Shown: piece after piece, positions 38,601 through 52,600 of the stretch | Position numbering within the stretch: the first letter of the stretch is position 1 | Layout: each line of letters starts with the position of its first letter | Source: Chamaelirium japonicum | Taxonomy: Eukaryota > Streptophyta > Magnoliopsida > Liliales > Melanthiaceae | DNA length: 64,000 nucleotides | Direction of reading: 5' to 3' | Assembly (NCBI GenBank): GCA_947650365.1 | Contig: OX393551.1 | Location: 6,852,501 to 6,916,500, forward strand | Notes under the pieces: model-generated | Databases searched by the model: none | Seen by the model: only the letters and a program-made list of their open reading frames with translations | Told to the model about the DNA's origin: nothing | Program-made: the position numbers and the translations under genes

Positions 38601-41600
38601 TCCGTATCGGCTAATCAGCCCAGTATGGGTCGATGCGGTCGAGTCATATCGGCTAGGATCAACATTTATTTTTATTTTATTTTTTCCAAATAATGACAAA
38701 AACCTGGTACTAGCCCGAGTCGGCCGATATCGAGTAGCCTCGGCTTGAGTTGACTCGGTTTGGTTCAGAACGATATAGTGACCGATTCCCTATTTTAAAA
38801 ACTTGGCCTGGAGGAGCATACACCATGTCAGCAACATGCATGACGTAAATTTTGACCAACTAAGATTCACGACATTGGTGAAGAATGTCACCAATGTCGT
38901 GGAGTTCATTTTTAGAGTAATGATAATCATTAGGATGTTGCTTTGTAACCAAGAAAGTATGGTCAACCAGTTGAGTGGTTTAAGTATTCTCGAGATGGAA
39001 TTGGAGATTACCATCTCTTCCATCTCTGTCACCTCCAACAACGTTGATCCTTGCACTTATACTACAAAGATAAGGTGAAAGCAAGTGCAATTGCTATAAT
39101 TGTTCAATGTTGGGGATGAGTTTGCCTTGCATGCATACACTTTCTAGTGGAATATTTAGCTATGCAAGCAAATGTGAAGAACGATGCTATACTATGCCGG
39201 TCATTACGCTCATGAAGTAATGCACAGCTCCGTGGGCGACGTTCAGTACCTACGAGTTACGACATCGACTATATCATCAGATCTTCTGCACTTATAGCAC
39301 CGACAAGTACTACATTGGCTCTGTCAATCTCACTCGAGTCTATTTATTCCTAGACCAAGACATACTCGTTTTTCAGATATTGCTTTATGTTTAGTTCACT
39401 GCTTTCCGAGATCAGGTTCTTTAGACCATAGTTCATCAGGATGAGTAGCTGGCATACTTGATGAGTTAGATTATGAGAGACCTACATTCATCGTTGACAA
39501 CAGTGCATGGCGATGACGACGAAGATGCTGAGGATGATACTGAAATAGTTTAGATTGTCATATAACTTTTCTAGTCTAGGTGTCTTAATGAACTATTATG
39601 TTATGTTTCTTTCTTCGTTGGATGTATGGACATGGATATTAGTTCTTCATAGACATATTCTGGGTTGAGTTAGATGTTTAGGACGGTTTCCGTTGATGTA
39701 AATGTAAGAGAATATTTAATTTAGTGGCTGGGGATGATTTTCTTTATTATATGTATTGTTGTGATTGTTTTATCACGGAATTGCCAAAGGGGGAGATTGT
39801 AGGTCATAATTTGTATTGGGAAATTCCATTGATAAAATTTAGTTAAGACGTAGATGGTAGTCACTATCACGTGAACTCAGGTTACGTCTGCGCTAGCCGC
39901 TAAGTTTCAAATGCAGTACGACAAAGGACGAATTATTTCGCGAAGCTTGGCGATTTCACACTTCAAATTAGTTGACTTCAAAACATATCGAACCATAAGT
40001 TAGGTGGTCGGTCTATAATTTAAACTTTTTTTTTTTTGAACTTGAATATAAACTAATGATAACTATGGTTTTTGTGGAAATAGCCAGGATAGTATGTACG
40101 AAAATCGGTAGGAAAAAGCTATTTGAAAACACACTGGGACACAAATGCCTACGTGGCATGCATCAGCCACTATTTGGTGCATTTTTTTGATGCATCAATA
40201 AGTGACCGATGCATGCCACATCATCATTATGTTCGGCTTTGTATCCCAATGTGTATTCAAATAGCATTGCTCAAATCGGTATAAGCCAGTCAATCGGACT
40301 TATACAGTCGATTGGCCGACTTGTCAAAGACAGAACAATACTGGATATGCTTTTCGTTGGATTGGTACAAGAACGATGTTCACCGGAAAGAGTCATTCAG
40401 CACAAGATATCGAAAATGCCAAAAGTATAATTAACTTTTCTATTCATTAGCGGTTAGATTTTTATTCAATTATAGTAAATTTTCTACCCTCTACTCCAAA
40501 CAAGGTTAAAAATTCAAGCTTGGGTTCAACCGTTTCGGACATATATATTAATTAAAAATTAGAAAAATAGAAATATCAGAAAAACTTCAGAGTCTAGTAT
40601 TGTCAAAGCCAGTAAGTATTTAATTGAGAACCAATGAAGAATTAGCAAGCTGTCCAAAAAATTTATGGGCTTTTATGGAAGAAAAACGGTAATAGAACTC
40701 ATAGTATGTTATTCCACATCAAAGATATTTGTTAATATCACAAGGATAGTGGGAGGCTAGTGCAATATTTGGACAAATAGTGGTTTTAAGCAATGTGCAG
40801 CAGCAAGATAGGAAAAAAGAACAGAGAATACGTAGAACTGAAAATTTTCAGAATGAAGGAGCAACTTCTAAAAAAGCATATGGATTATACTTGCATGTAT
40901 CCAAGAAATCTGATTTGGAACTGATTGATAGCAGCAAATCAACATGGCAAACCATTTTCAGTTTCTATTTGAAACAGGTATTTCTACCAACTATAATCAA
41001 GTTGACGAGGAGACTTCTCAAAATATTGATCCAGAATAACTAAGACATACGATTCTGATCACAAAAGATGTCAGGTACAGCAGTTCCATCACAATCATCC
41101 AATTTTATCTCAACATGATAGAATTGGCACATAATGAACGTCTAAAATTCGTGTCGAAAACCTAACCAAGGCAACATGTCAAGAGATGGGCATATGCCAA
41201 GGAACCTAAAAGCATGGACTGAGATTTCAGCCGAAATGCCGAAATTTTGGTTTCGAGCGCTACCGAAACGAAACACCCATGCGTAACCCTGAAAGTCTGG
41301 ATTCTTGGTGACTTTGGCGCATTTCAGTAGTTTTCGGTGAATTTCGACAGAAACCGATGAAATTTTGGTGATTTCGGAAAGATTCCGACGAGATTTTGGC
41401 AAGATACTGTGGGGCCCTCAAAATGAGATGTCAGCTCTTTCGGTGGCTTTCGGTGAGATTCCCTCCAAAATCACATGGTCTCAAAAACCAAGGGCATCTT
41501 TCGGACAGATTTCGAGTTTATGTAAATTTATGTAACTATATGGTGCGATTATTATTTTTTTTCAGTCTACTAGTATTCCACATTGGTTATCATGGTCCAT

Positions 41601-43595
41601 GACTCCATGCAAGCTTACTATGTGTTTGGTGTGTTTTCTTCGACCATTCAAGTAAATGTGTATACACAACTATAAAAGACTTAAATTTAAATTTTCAAAA
41701 AAACAATCCGCAAATTCGGCCCTTTTTAACATTTCGAAATTTTTTATTCTGGCCAAAATTTTGAAATTTCTATATCAGTCAGGACCGAAACAAGATAAGA
41801 AATCGAAATCTCAAACCTTGCCTAAAAGGCCAATTGGCGAGCAGGGAAACATATATTATTGATAATGTAGTTTGAGCTTAGGCAACCACGGAGCAACCTT
41901 TCAATGTTCCCCTACATTAGGGAATTGCATTCGTCTTTGTAGCACAAATTTTAAGCCAAAGAGCTGAAATGGAACAACATTACATATATCAACTTAAGAA
42001 GTTATTTAAGAAAAAATATTGATTTACCTCCAACAACATATATCAATTATGCTACAGTAACTAGATGTGCAAGAAACACAAGCCCAAACCATGCCTGGCT
42101 CTGACTTGGATCTCATTCGGCCATTTCAGTTCCGATTTGGTTGATTTGAAAGAATCACACCCAAAATTTCGGAATCAAGCCTGATTCGATCAAACCGGAT
42201 CTAAAATAGCCGAATCAGCAATTCGGCCACACCAGTTCAAAATCAGAGCCAAGATACGGTTTTATAGTTCGATTCGGATCGATCGGAACTTGAATGGATT
42301 CCACCTAGCTAGTTTGGGTCCAGCAGAATCCTCGAACCATGACTCCAAATGATTCTTAATAACAATTGAATGGGGGCAATGTACGGAGTAGATCTTGTTA
42401 CGAAGGATACACGTTTGAAGAGATTGGCCATGCGCCTTACTTGTTTTGCGTCAAGCTATGAACGTAACTAGAGTATGTTTGAGATGATATACAATCCTAT
42501 GCAATCAAAATCGAGACTAGTCGGCGACTAGTCCTCAGGCGGTATTTTACCGACCGACTAATTTCGATTCTTTCATAGTTTAACAGAATCCCAACTAGTC
42601 TCCGACTATACCTGACTAGTCCTCGTCTATCTATTGGGACTAGTCCCCAGGTGGCATTCTACAAGCAATTGTTTTTGCAAGGAGTCTTTGCAAGCAATTT
42701 TGTTTGGATTTTTTTTACATTACCTCGAAGTATTGAGTCGCAACTATGAATCTTCCCTATAATTATCCGTTGAGGACCTGATAATTTGAGATAAAAACAT
42801 AGATAAATAATTATTGCTTATTTGTTGATATCCATATAACCCTATAATCAAAATTGGGGTGTTCACAGATTAAACATCAGCAAACAAATATTGTGATGAA
42901 TTCTTAGTTCTGAGTCTTCGACATGGGCATGAAGACAATACAACTGTGTTGTTATTTATTTATACCCATGTTGTGAAGTGTGAAGGCATGCATTGTTATT
43001 GACCGACTAATATCATATACCTGGCATACACCGATACTTCAAAATAGATGTCGTACCCGAATCGGATTCTTCTCGATACTCCGATACGGCCCAATAAGGC
43101 GGGATACGTATCCGATACGCCTAGGAAGTATCGGGGTTTTAAAAAAAAAATCTGATACGTCGGGGATACGGGGCCGATACGCCGGGGATACGGGACCGAT
43201 ACGTCGGGATACTTATGGATGGTAATGTGGTCCAAAATCCAAAAATTCGTCCCAAACCTGACCGAAACTTTGGATATGGGTCTAAATTCTATATGTTACC
43301 ATTTGCTTAATGATATCATTTATATGCTTTGTTTTTTGGATGATGCATGTGACACTAACTTTGTATTTTGTAATTGATGATGAATGCTAGCGTTTTTTGC
43401 TAGCGTTTTGTAATGGACGATGAATGTAACACATGCGTAATGTTGTTAGCGTTACTTTTTTGTAATGGATGAATGTGATACTAGCTTTGTATTTTTTAGT
43501 TATATTAGATGTAAATCATATAATGAATGATGAGCATGGTTATATTTAATATTCAAACTATTCACTATTCATATTCTAAAACAAAAAATATTATA

Positions 43596-43636
<41 letters not shown>

Positions 43637-46600
43637 CAAACGTATCCCTGTCGTACCGCGTATCCTAGTTTTTCAAATATCCATGTATCGCCGTTTCTAT
43701 ATCCTCGTATCCGTATCCCCGTATCCGTATCAGTGCTTCCTAGTCATATACTTATTGACATTTATGCTCGTTCATATATCATATATGTTTAGGGAGAGGA
43801 AAGGGGTTAGAATAAGTTTTGGCCGAGTAGTCTCGAATTAGTCCCGACTAGTCCTAATCGGCCCTTGGCCGACTAGAGGCTGACTACCGACTTTAACTGC
43901 ATAGATACAATCACATCCCTTAATACTAACATTTAGTAATTTCAATGTGGTAATGTGATAAACACTAGTTCCTAAATGATTACATCATAGCTCCATACGA
44001 ATAAGTGGAATCGCCTGGATAAAGAGACACTTAATGACTTTGTGTTCATACATTACAACCAAAAGTTGTGCAAACTATTCACTGAGACGAGTAAAACCGG
44101 CATTCGAAGATCACATATAGCTCGACGATGCCAAGGAAGATCACCCATGACTTGTTCATACAGAAGAAGGGCACAAGTTAAGCAGGTGGCTTATGGTGAG
44201 GAATAAGGGTCAAGCTTGGGTGCAAGTTAAGCAGGCTGCTTATGGTGAGGAAGAAGGGTCGAGCTCGAGACAAAGATGAGTAAAAGCTGTCAGCAGCGAA
44301 TTGAGGAATGGTAGGATAGTTGCATTGAGATAGTAGACAATAAAACGACCATTGTTCTAAAAAGCGTTCTGGGCGCCCGCCAAGGTGTTTTGGACCTCAA
44401 TCCACATCGCATAAGTTGTGACCACTTTCCTCGACATCCAAAGGAGAAATGTCGTAGATGTGACCACCAGAACCAACCACTTTAATCTTCATTTAACCCT
44501 TATTATCCTTCTTCATGTTTCTCTTTGTAGTATTATCTTTCTTCTTCCTCTACTAGTACACTTCGGTTACTGTAGCGCGGCTCCCTTGGCCCAATGTGAG
44601 CACTTGAAAGAAGGATGATAGTCGTTCCCATGGCCCATTATGAACACTTAAAAGAAAGATGGCAGAAAGAACACGGTAGTTAAATAAATTTCAACTATAG
44701 TATTTTATAAAATTCAAGACCTTAATTTATGGGTGGCCACCTTGGCTCTCGCTTTCCACCTTTCAGCCTTAGAACTCTCCCACAGGCTTAGGTCCGCCCT
44801 AGCGCTTTTTAAAACATTGAAAATGACACTAGTAGATATGGATAGAATCTCAAGACAGAAGAAGAGCGGAGACACTCAGATGATATGATAATGGACTCGA
44901 CAGTGGTTCTCAAGATGGAGATGATGGAGAAGCGGAAAACATCTACCGATGGCATATAGAAAACATTGTTGATTATTAGTTTAATTTCTAGTAATCGTAT
45001 ATACTGATATTATTGTTATTTTAGACTTTAATTTAATGAAGTTCACCTTTTGTTTCATTACTTGTACTTTAAGCATTTGTATGCATTATGTTACTAATAA
45101 TTAAAAATATTATAAATGAAACTATTCTCTTTTTGCATAGGATTATTGTGATTTTAAACAAAATTGGATTTTATATTTTAACATAAATCAAAATATTACG
45201 TAAAGTTGCATATATTACCGCATAATCGTAGGGTACTGCATGCGCAATATGGCCCTTATCACATACACTGCATATACGGTTTTAATAACATTGCAAGCAA
45301 TACAATAATACAGACATATTGCCACTTTAATCGATGATTTATAGAGAGCAGCAGATATATATGATCGACAATCACTTAAGATTTGTCTATTATCTTAAAG
45401 CATTATGTGACCTGTTGATAACTAAAGCGAGAACAAACACACCAATACAAGATAGTCTAACATATTATAAGTGGCCCAAGGGGAAAAAGGAGCTATACAT
45501 TGAATCTGAAAAAAAAAATAACCATAGGCAATCAAGGAGGAACCCAAACGAGAGGGAACGATTGCACTAAAATGTGCACCACCACAGATTTGTACATATG
45601 CATGACTTCAAAATTTTGAGCCATTCAAAAAAGACAAAGCATGTAATTGACATTATCGTGAGCAGATGTGCAAGCTTGTGCATATAAGTATGTGGAAAAA
45701 TAATGTTATAGGTCAACAAGGTAACTTGAAAGAGTTTACCATAAAATAAAATAAATTTCTATGAAATCCTCCATGATAGCAGCAGAGACATGTTCCGAAA
45801 CAGAGAAAGTAGTACCTCTTGCCCTTGTTGCCCTCTGTTACGGCTTTAGCAGCTTCACTCTTTTGTTTGTTCATTTCAAGAGCTCTAATCAAGATGTTCG
45901 TTGTGTTTGTCTTGATTAATTGTTCCTCTAAATAAACAAAAAAGTGGGCATGTGATTTTCCAATTTTATAATTAACCAAATTTCGGAACCGAAAATAAGA
46001 TCAAACAACATGAGAAATATCATTGAACAAAAGACATGTACTTGTAAGGTATTTAGCATTTAAAATAAACTAGACTATTCTCAAGCACACAATTTGGGAG
46101 CATACAATCATAACCTCATATGCTTTGGACAAGGGGGCAAATAAATACTTGTTCCAAGGTAATAAGTAGCTCAAATTTCAAATTATCTAATATATTATTA
46201 TATGTCTACCACAAGAGAGATGCTCGGTCAATTGTCAAACTAAATCCTATACAAAAGATCAATGCTCAAATATCAGTACATTACATGCTTTTCATTCGAA
46301 GAGGACAAAAAAATGCATAGATAAAAAGAATTAAAAATGGTGGAAATATTTTCCATGCTCCAAAATCAAATCTAGGCATGTGTAATGTAAGATGGTAGAA
46401 TAAAATGAACTATTATTTCAGCACCAGCCCAAGGCATATATACATGAGGTGAGTGTGGTCACCCCAACACGATGAGCACATTTGATGAGCACACCACCCA
46501 AGAAGAGGAAAACAAAAGAGAAACATACATGCAACTATAGAATCTCTAACAGCCCCACTCAAACTCACGGTGGATCATAAACTGGTAGTTTGTCAACCAT

Positions 46601-49600
46601 ATACTGAAAACGGAGTAGCATATACGACTTGGTGAACAGGTCCGCAAACTGTGCATCTGACGGCTTATGAGGAAAAGTAATGGTGCCTGAGAATAGTGAA
46701 GATGAATAAAGTGGTGTCGATCTCAATTCGTTTTCTCCGTTCGTGAAAAACCGGGTTACTAATGATTTGGATAGCACTTTGGTTATCACAATGAAAGAGA
46801 AGTGAGGGGAGTAGATCCAATGGCCAAGTTATGCAGAAGACACCGAAGCCAGACAATCTCAGCAGAGGTGTCGTCCATTGTTTTAAAATCTGGAAACTTG
46901 ACTCGGCTTGAAGACTTGCCAAGTAGAGTATACTCATAAACTCGGTCAAAACTCGACCGAGTCGTGACTACAAATTCGATAGTCGATACATATAATATGT
47001 AACTTATATTTATTATATATATAGCATAAAATTGAATATTATTGATAAATTATAAATACCCTTGATATATATATGGGAAAATGTTTCCTAGACTCAGGTG
47101 TAGCGTCCTTGCTACACCTGAATGGTGTTTGACCCTATTATAGGTTTTAGAATTTGCTAATTTTTGGAGGATGTACAATCTATGAAAAGGTGATCATCCT
47201 CACAAAAAATCAACAAATTTCAAAACATATAAAGACATCAAATATGCTATTCAAATTAACGGTTAAAATAGACGGTCGAAAAAGATTCTAGAATTTTTAT
47301 GATCAACTAGTTTTAGAATTTACTAATTTTTTGTGAGGATGATCACTTTGTCATAGATACCATATCCTCCAAAAGTTAGCAAATTCTAAAATTTCTAGGA
47401 TAGTAAAACGCCATTGAGGTCAGCATTCTTTGCTACGCCAGGGTCCAAGCTACTGATCCCCTATATATAAATATACTAGTAATGCCCGTACCTATCGACA
47501 CTCGGATATTTAAGGAAGGAACTTGCACATGTACGGAAGGATATTGCTATGTAACGAAGGAACTTGCAAATGTAAGGAAGGATATTTCTAAAGATGGAGT
47601 GGGAATGTCGGTGGATAAAGATATGATTGTCGAGGTTAAAAGGATAAGTCATAAACTATTAGCAACAAAACGGGTTTTAGGCGGAATATCATTAAATGTA
47701 ATAGTGTATATGCATAACATGTATGATTGGATGAAAAGGTAAAGAAACAATTTTGAACAAGGTTGGTGGATTAGTGCAAGAATTTCCGTATAGAGAGGAT
47801 ATTATAAGGTAATCTAATGGAGTGATGTGAGAGACTACATAGGTAACTAGGGTTTTTTATGTGAACGGCTACACGTGTCAGCACAATTTTCTATATAGCT
47901 GAAAGTTTCTTACTGTCGTGCACGGAAATAGAGGCAAGCAGTCATTGATTCTCTCTTTCATAAACAAAGCTTTCATTAGAATCCAGTTTTGCGTCGATCA
48001 GACGGCTGAATCAAAAGTTAGACATTTATCTTTTTTTACTAGCCTAGGTGCGGGGATGCCGCACCCAGTTTAATGATATGGGTTAGCCTAGTTCATTAAG
48101 TCATAATGATGCATTTTCATTATTAACTATAGTATCTGATGCGGGAGCAGATTCGACGAGCACACGTTTCGAGACTTGCACGCATCTCGAAACTTGAATA
48201 GGAATAAATAATCATTTTCGGATTAATAATCCATGAAATTAGTATTTTCGGAATAAAATATTAATTTCGGAATAAAATATTAATTTCATTCCGAAAATAT
48301 TATTTTAATCCGAAAATAGCATATTTCGGATTTATTAGTTATGGTTATTTTAAAACCTGATTTTTAGGTAAGATTTGAATAGATTCAAATCTTTTATATT
48401 AGGAAGTTAATTAGATAAGATTTGGTAATTTAAATTATAATGGGAAGTTAAGATTTGGAAGATTGTGAGCCCAAATTATAAGGGACTGCATTTATTTCTA
48501 TTTTGGTTATTTAAGGAGACCTAGTCTCCTCTTGTAAGGCACTGAATGATTGAATGAAAAAAAAAAAATTTGTGTGCATTTGCCACGGGTTCCCCTGTGA
48601 GAGGAGAGCGAGCGAGAGGCTCAACGCCGATGTGAGATCGGATTTGGCGAGAGGCCAAGGGTGCGAGGCCCCCCCCCTTTTATCTTCTTCTTTCTTCCTA
48701 TCTCTCGCGACGACGATCGACGGCTGTCCTGCGTCAGATTTGGTATCAGAGCAAGGCTGTGAAGGATTTTGTTCCCTCACGCGGTCTTGCCCGTCGTGTT
48801 CATCGTGCTCTCCGTCATCACCGACCATCCAAATACCAAACCTGCTTTATTTTCTGAATCCGATCCACTCGTGCTCTTCGTGTCTTTATCCAGTCATCTC
48901 AACACTACAGAATTACAACTCTGCCCCTGATCGCCATGTTCCATCAGACCGTCATCTTTGCACAACTGATGGATTGGGTAAAGACATTGGGTCTTAAACT
49001 ATATCCTTCCACATCCGGTGATTTTATTTATGTTTGGCGCATCAAGGATCGAGCCCGAGAGCTGAGTATGCCAACCGACCCCTTTGTCCAATGGTTTCTA
49101 CACCAAGGAGGATCGGTTGAAGAGCGAATTGATGATGTGATGCAACTGATTAGCGAGATTGAGCAAGAGGCTACGATCATACAACGACGCAGAGTCCGAG
49201 CCTCGGTTAGACCTCCATCAGTTGTGCTTTCTCTAGCGAGGGCTCCACCCGCACCAGTGGTACCACCTCCAGCAGTACCACCAATGGAGATTCCTGAGGA
49301 TATTCCACATCTGGACGAGTTTCCGAGTTCGGCAGTCGATGATCTTCTGCCTGCTACAGTACCGCCGGTCGAGTCTTCACTTTCTACAGCATCTTCAGTG
49401 GATCTGCTATCTCTGCTTTTGCCTCCAGTGGAGCATTCATTTCCTGCAGAGCCGTTATCGGGTGTCGACTTCAACACACTAGTCCCGACAGTTGACTTCC
49501 TCGGGTTAGACCTTCCACCCTCGGCTCGGGTACTCCTCCAGTTTCACTTGTGTGTGCCTTCCTCCGGACCGGACTACTTCAGCCACTACTCGAACATGCT

Positions 49601-52600
49601 GCTTGTATGGGATCCGAGAAGCAATTGTTTGATGGCACGACATCCACTACAGGGTCTTCACCATCAGCTACTAACTTTGCCTCCTGCCTGGGCCTCACAG
49701 AACTCGAGGTCGAGTTCTTTCGTAGCTGAGGAGTTTGATGCGGGAGCAGATTCGACGAGCACACGTTTCGAGACTTGCACGCATCTCGAAACTTGAATAG
49801 GAATAAATAATCATTTTCGGATTAATAATCCATGAAATTAGTATTTTCGGAATAAAATATTAATTTCGGAATAAAATATTAATTTCATTCCGAAAATATT
49901 ATTTTAATCCGAAAATAGCATATTTCGGATTTATTAGTTATGGTTATTTTAAAACCTGATTTTTAGGTAAGATTTGAATAGATTCAAATCTTTTATATTA
50001 GGAAGTTAATTAGATAAGATTTGGTAATTTAAATTATAATGGGAAGTTAAGATTTGGAAGATTGTGAGCCCAAATTATAAGGGACTGCATTTATTTCTAT
50101 TTTGGTTATTTAAGGAGACCTAGTCTCCTCTTGTAAGGCACTGAATGATTGAATGAAAAAAAAAAAATTTGTGTGCATTTGCCACGGGTTCCCCTGTGAG
50201 AGGAGAGCGAGCGAGAGGCTCAACGCTGATGTGAGATCAGATTTGGCGAGAGGCCAAGGGTGCGAGGCCCCCCCCCTTTTATCTTCTTCTTTCTTCCTAT
50301 CTCTCGCGACGACGATCGACGGCTGTCCTGCATCAGTATCGCATAAAATAATCAATGGATGAGATGAGTGACCCAAAAAGGACCCAACAAGAAACCCTAG
50401 GAGTCACCCTATGACCGTACAATATGTGTACGTGGCTCGAGGAATCGTAGGGCTCCCAAAAAAGACCATATGGTGCCTTTCAATAAAAAGCGCCCCCCCC
50501 CTCTCTCTCTCTTCTGTGATTTCTTCTAATTCCCATCCTATCCTTTTCCACTATTTCGACTATATTATCCCTCCTATCACCCCCTCCCATCACCCATCTT
50601 CTCTTGTTGATCTGACGCTTTTCATGCACCCTTTGGAACCCTGTTCCATATAAATAAGCATCAAAAACTGATGTGAAGGGGAGCAGAATTTTGAGAAGAA
50701 AACCCTAGAAAGAGAACGATATCTTTATCTACCACCTCTCCCACATATCTACCTTTAACTCTTCTAGTCCACCATCTACCTCCCCCTCAATTTCCCTCTA
50801 TTTTCCCCCCATCAAGTGCTAATTTTGCACTTGAATCGTCCCTCGTTTGATCTTATCTTCTATGCCACTCTTCTACTACTACGCTCTTTTATCCAAGGCT
50901 ATTGATCGGTGAGGATTCCAACATTGCAGACATTGATCAAGGCACTTGACAACCATCGTTCTTATCGCGGCAGTCACTATTTAAGTTATGGGGGCCATCT
51001 TTTTGGTTTGCTTCATCTCATACATGGTTTATCTTTGTTAGATCCTTTTCTTTGCCAAACTTCTAGTTGTTATTTGGATGTTCCAAGAGTTTATATCATT
51101 GCTGCAATCAACTTTACTAATGCAAACTTTAACTATATACATGCCTGCTTTTTAGTTCTTGCTTAAATCCCTGATTAGCTAGTTATTTGGGTGATAATCT
51201 TTCATAGTGTTATTATTGATTTATACAAACTAAAGCTGAAATCATCTCTTTTTGTTTAAAATCCAGTAAACACCCTTTTATATTAATTGAGCATAAAAGT
51301 TACCCTTGTCACAATTGTTTGGCATACATCACTGGCACACACTAGCCTACATCAATTTGGAAAGAAACTGAAGATTCGATATTTGAGTTCGCATTGCCCA
51401 GTGATCAAGAGGTAAACAATACTTGCCTAGAGAGAGAGAGATGAGAATAGGCACCTTCAAGAAAAAATATATCACTGATAGATCATTTTCTTCTAAGAAA
51501 AAAAGAGAGATCGGCATCCAAAGATTACAAAGTCATAAACCTTGTGATGTAGGACAGACTTGGGGGTCCTACCAAAAAAATAGGTTCTCAGTTTCTCACT
51601 CTAGGTGAAAACAATGGGTTTGTGAAGGTCCTGAAATTCTGGACAGCAAAGGGTATTTCTGTAATTTCACATAGTTTATTTTTTGATTGGGATGAAAATT
51701 GGTGGAAATGTAGGTTTAGATGTTAGGAAGGCTTGGTAAAAGTTTCGGGTCTATCCATCCATTGGATGAAAAGTTATCAAGGTTTGATCAAATCTGAACT
51801 ATAGGCTCTAGATCTGAATTTGGGATCAATTGGACTCCAATCCACGGATAATAATTGGGATGTTTGTGGTTTTGGGTTTTAGGATGATGGGAAAAAAGTT
51901 GTGAGAAAGTTTCATGAAGATTGAATCGCTAGGGATTGAGATCCAAAGGTTTTCACTTCAGATTTTAGGTTTTCTACAGATTCAGGTCTTCAGTTGGCGA
52001 GGTTTTCATGAAAAAGGGGATGAAAAGGTCTTACTGATCGAAAGGATAATTATCGGACTACTCCAGACCAATGGAAGGTTACTCCACGGAATTCTGGACT
52101 ACTCTAGATCAAATGGTTGCCCTTTGGAAGATCTTTGGATCCACGAAGAAGAGATCTTTGGATCCACGGAATCTCTGGACTACTCTAGTCTAGATCTTTG
52201 GATCCATGAAAAGATCTTGCACAATATCGTCATAAAACCAATATCCTTATTTCATCATCACATTCATCAATTTCATCATGCTTACAATAGGAGGCATAGG
52301 CCTTTAAATAAGAAAAACGAAGAGATAAAGATCTCCTAAAAAGATAAAAATTAAATATTCAAAAAGATTTGAATCAATCAAATCTTACCTATTAAATAAA
52401 AAGTCTCCTAATTTAAAACAGATTTGAATCTAATAAAATCTTATCCAAAAACTATATATAAAAATGCCCTAATTAATAATTCCGAAAATAGAATACTATA
52501 GGTTTAAAATAATATTTTCCAAATAAAATTCAATATTTTATTCGGAGATTAATATTTTATTCTGAAATATTAATTTCAGTTTTATTAATTCCGAAAATTA

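Larger units (their letters stand above)
35689..45815 (-). other. SAP gene intron 3 (10.1 kb), transposon-bearing
   Basis: Contains an LTR-like fragment, a 1.4-kb inverted repeat, a copia-type tail, degenerate TIR elements and a hAT-type element, listed separately. I saw no further exon. Confidence 0.85.
48137..50335 (+). mobile_element. young non-autonomous LTR retrotransposon
   Basis: Two 600-bp LTRs (48137-48736 and 49736-50335) flank a 999-bp internal region, with a perfect 5-bp TSD gtatc (48132-48136 and 50336-50340). By eye the LTRs differ at only three positions. An initiator-Met primer site is present and no polymerase genes, so mobilisation must be in trans. It lies in intron 2 of the SAP gene, in the opposite orientation to it. 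Confidence 0.95.

Noticed and set aside
47482..47742. 86-codon open frame after repeat B
   Set aside because: Built on a short repeated word (ggaaggaacttgca) with no domain; not supported.
51914..52339. 141-codon open frame in SAP intron 2
   Set aside because: Contains direct repeats (gatctttggatccac) and no motif; likely chance in transposon-derived intronic DNA.
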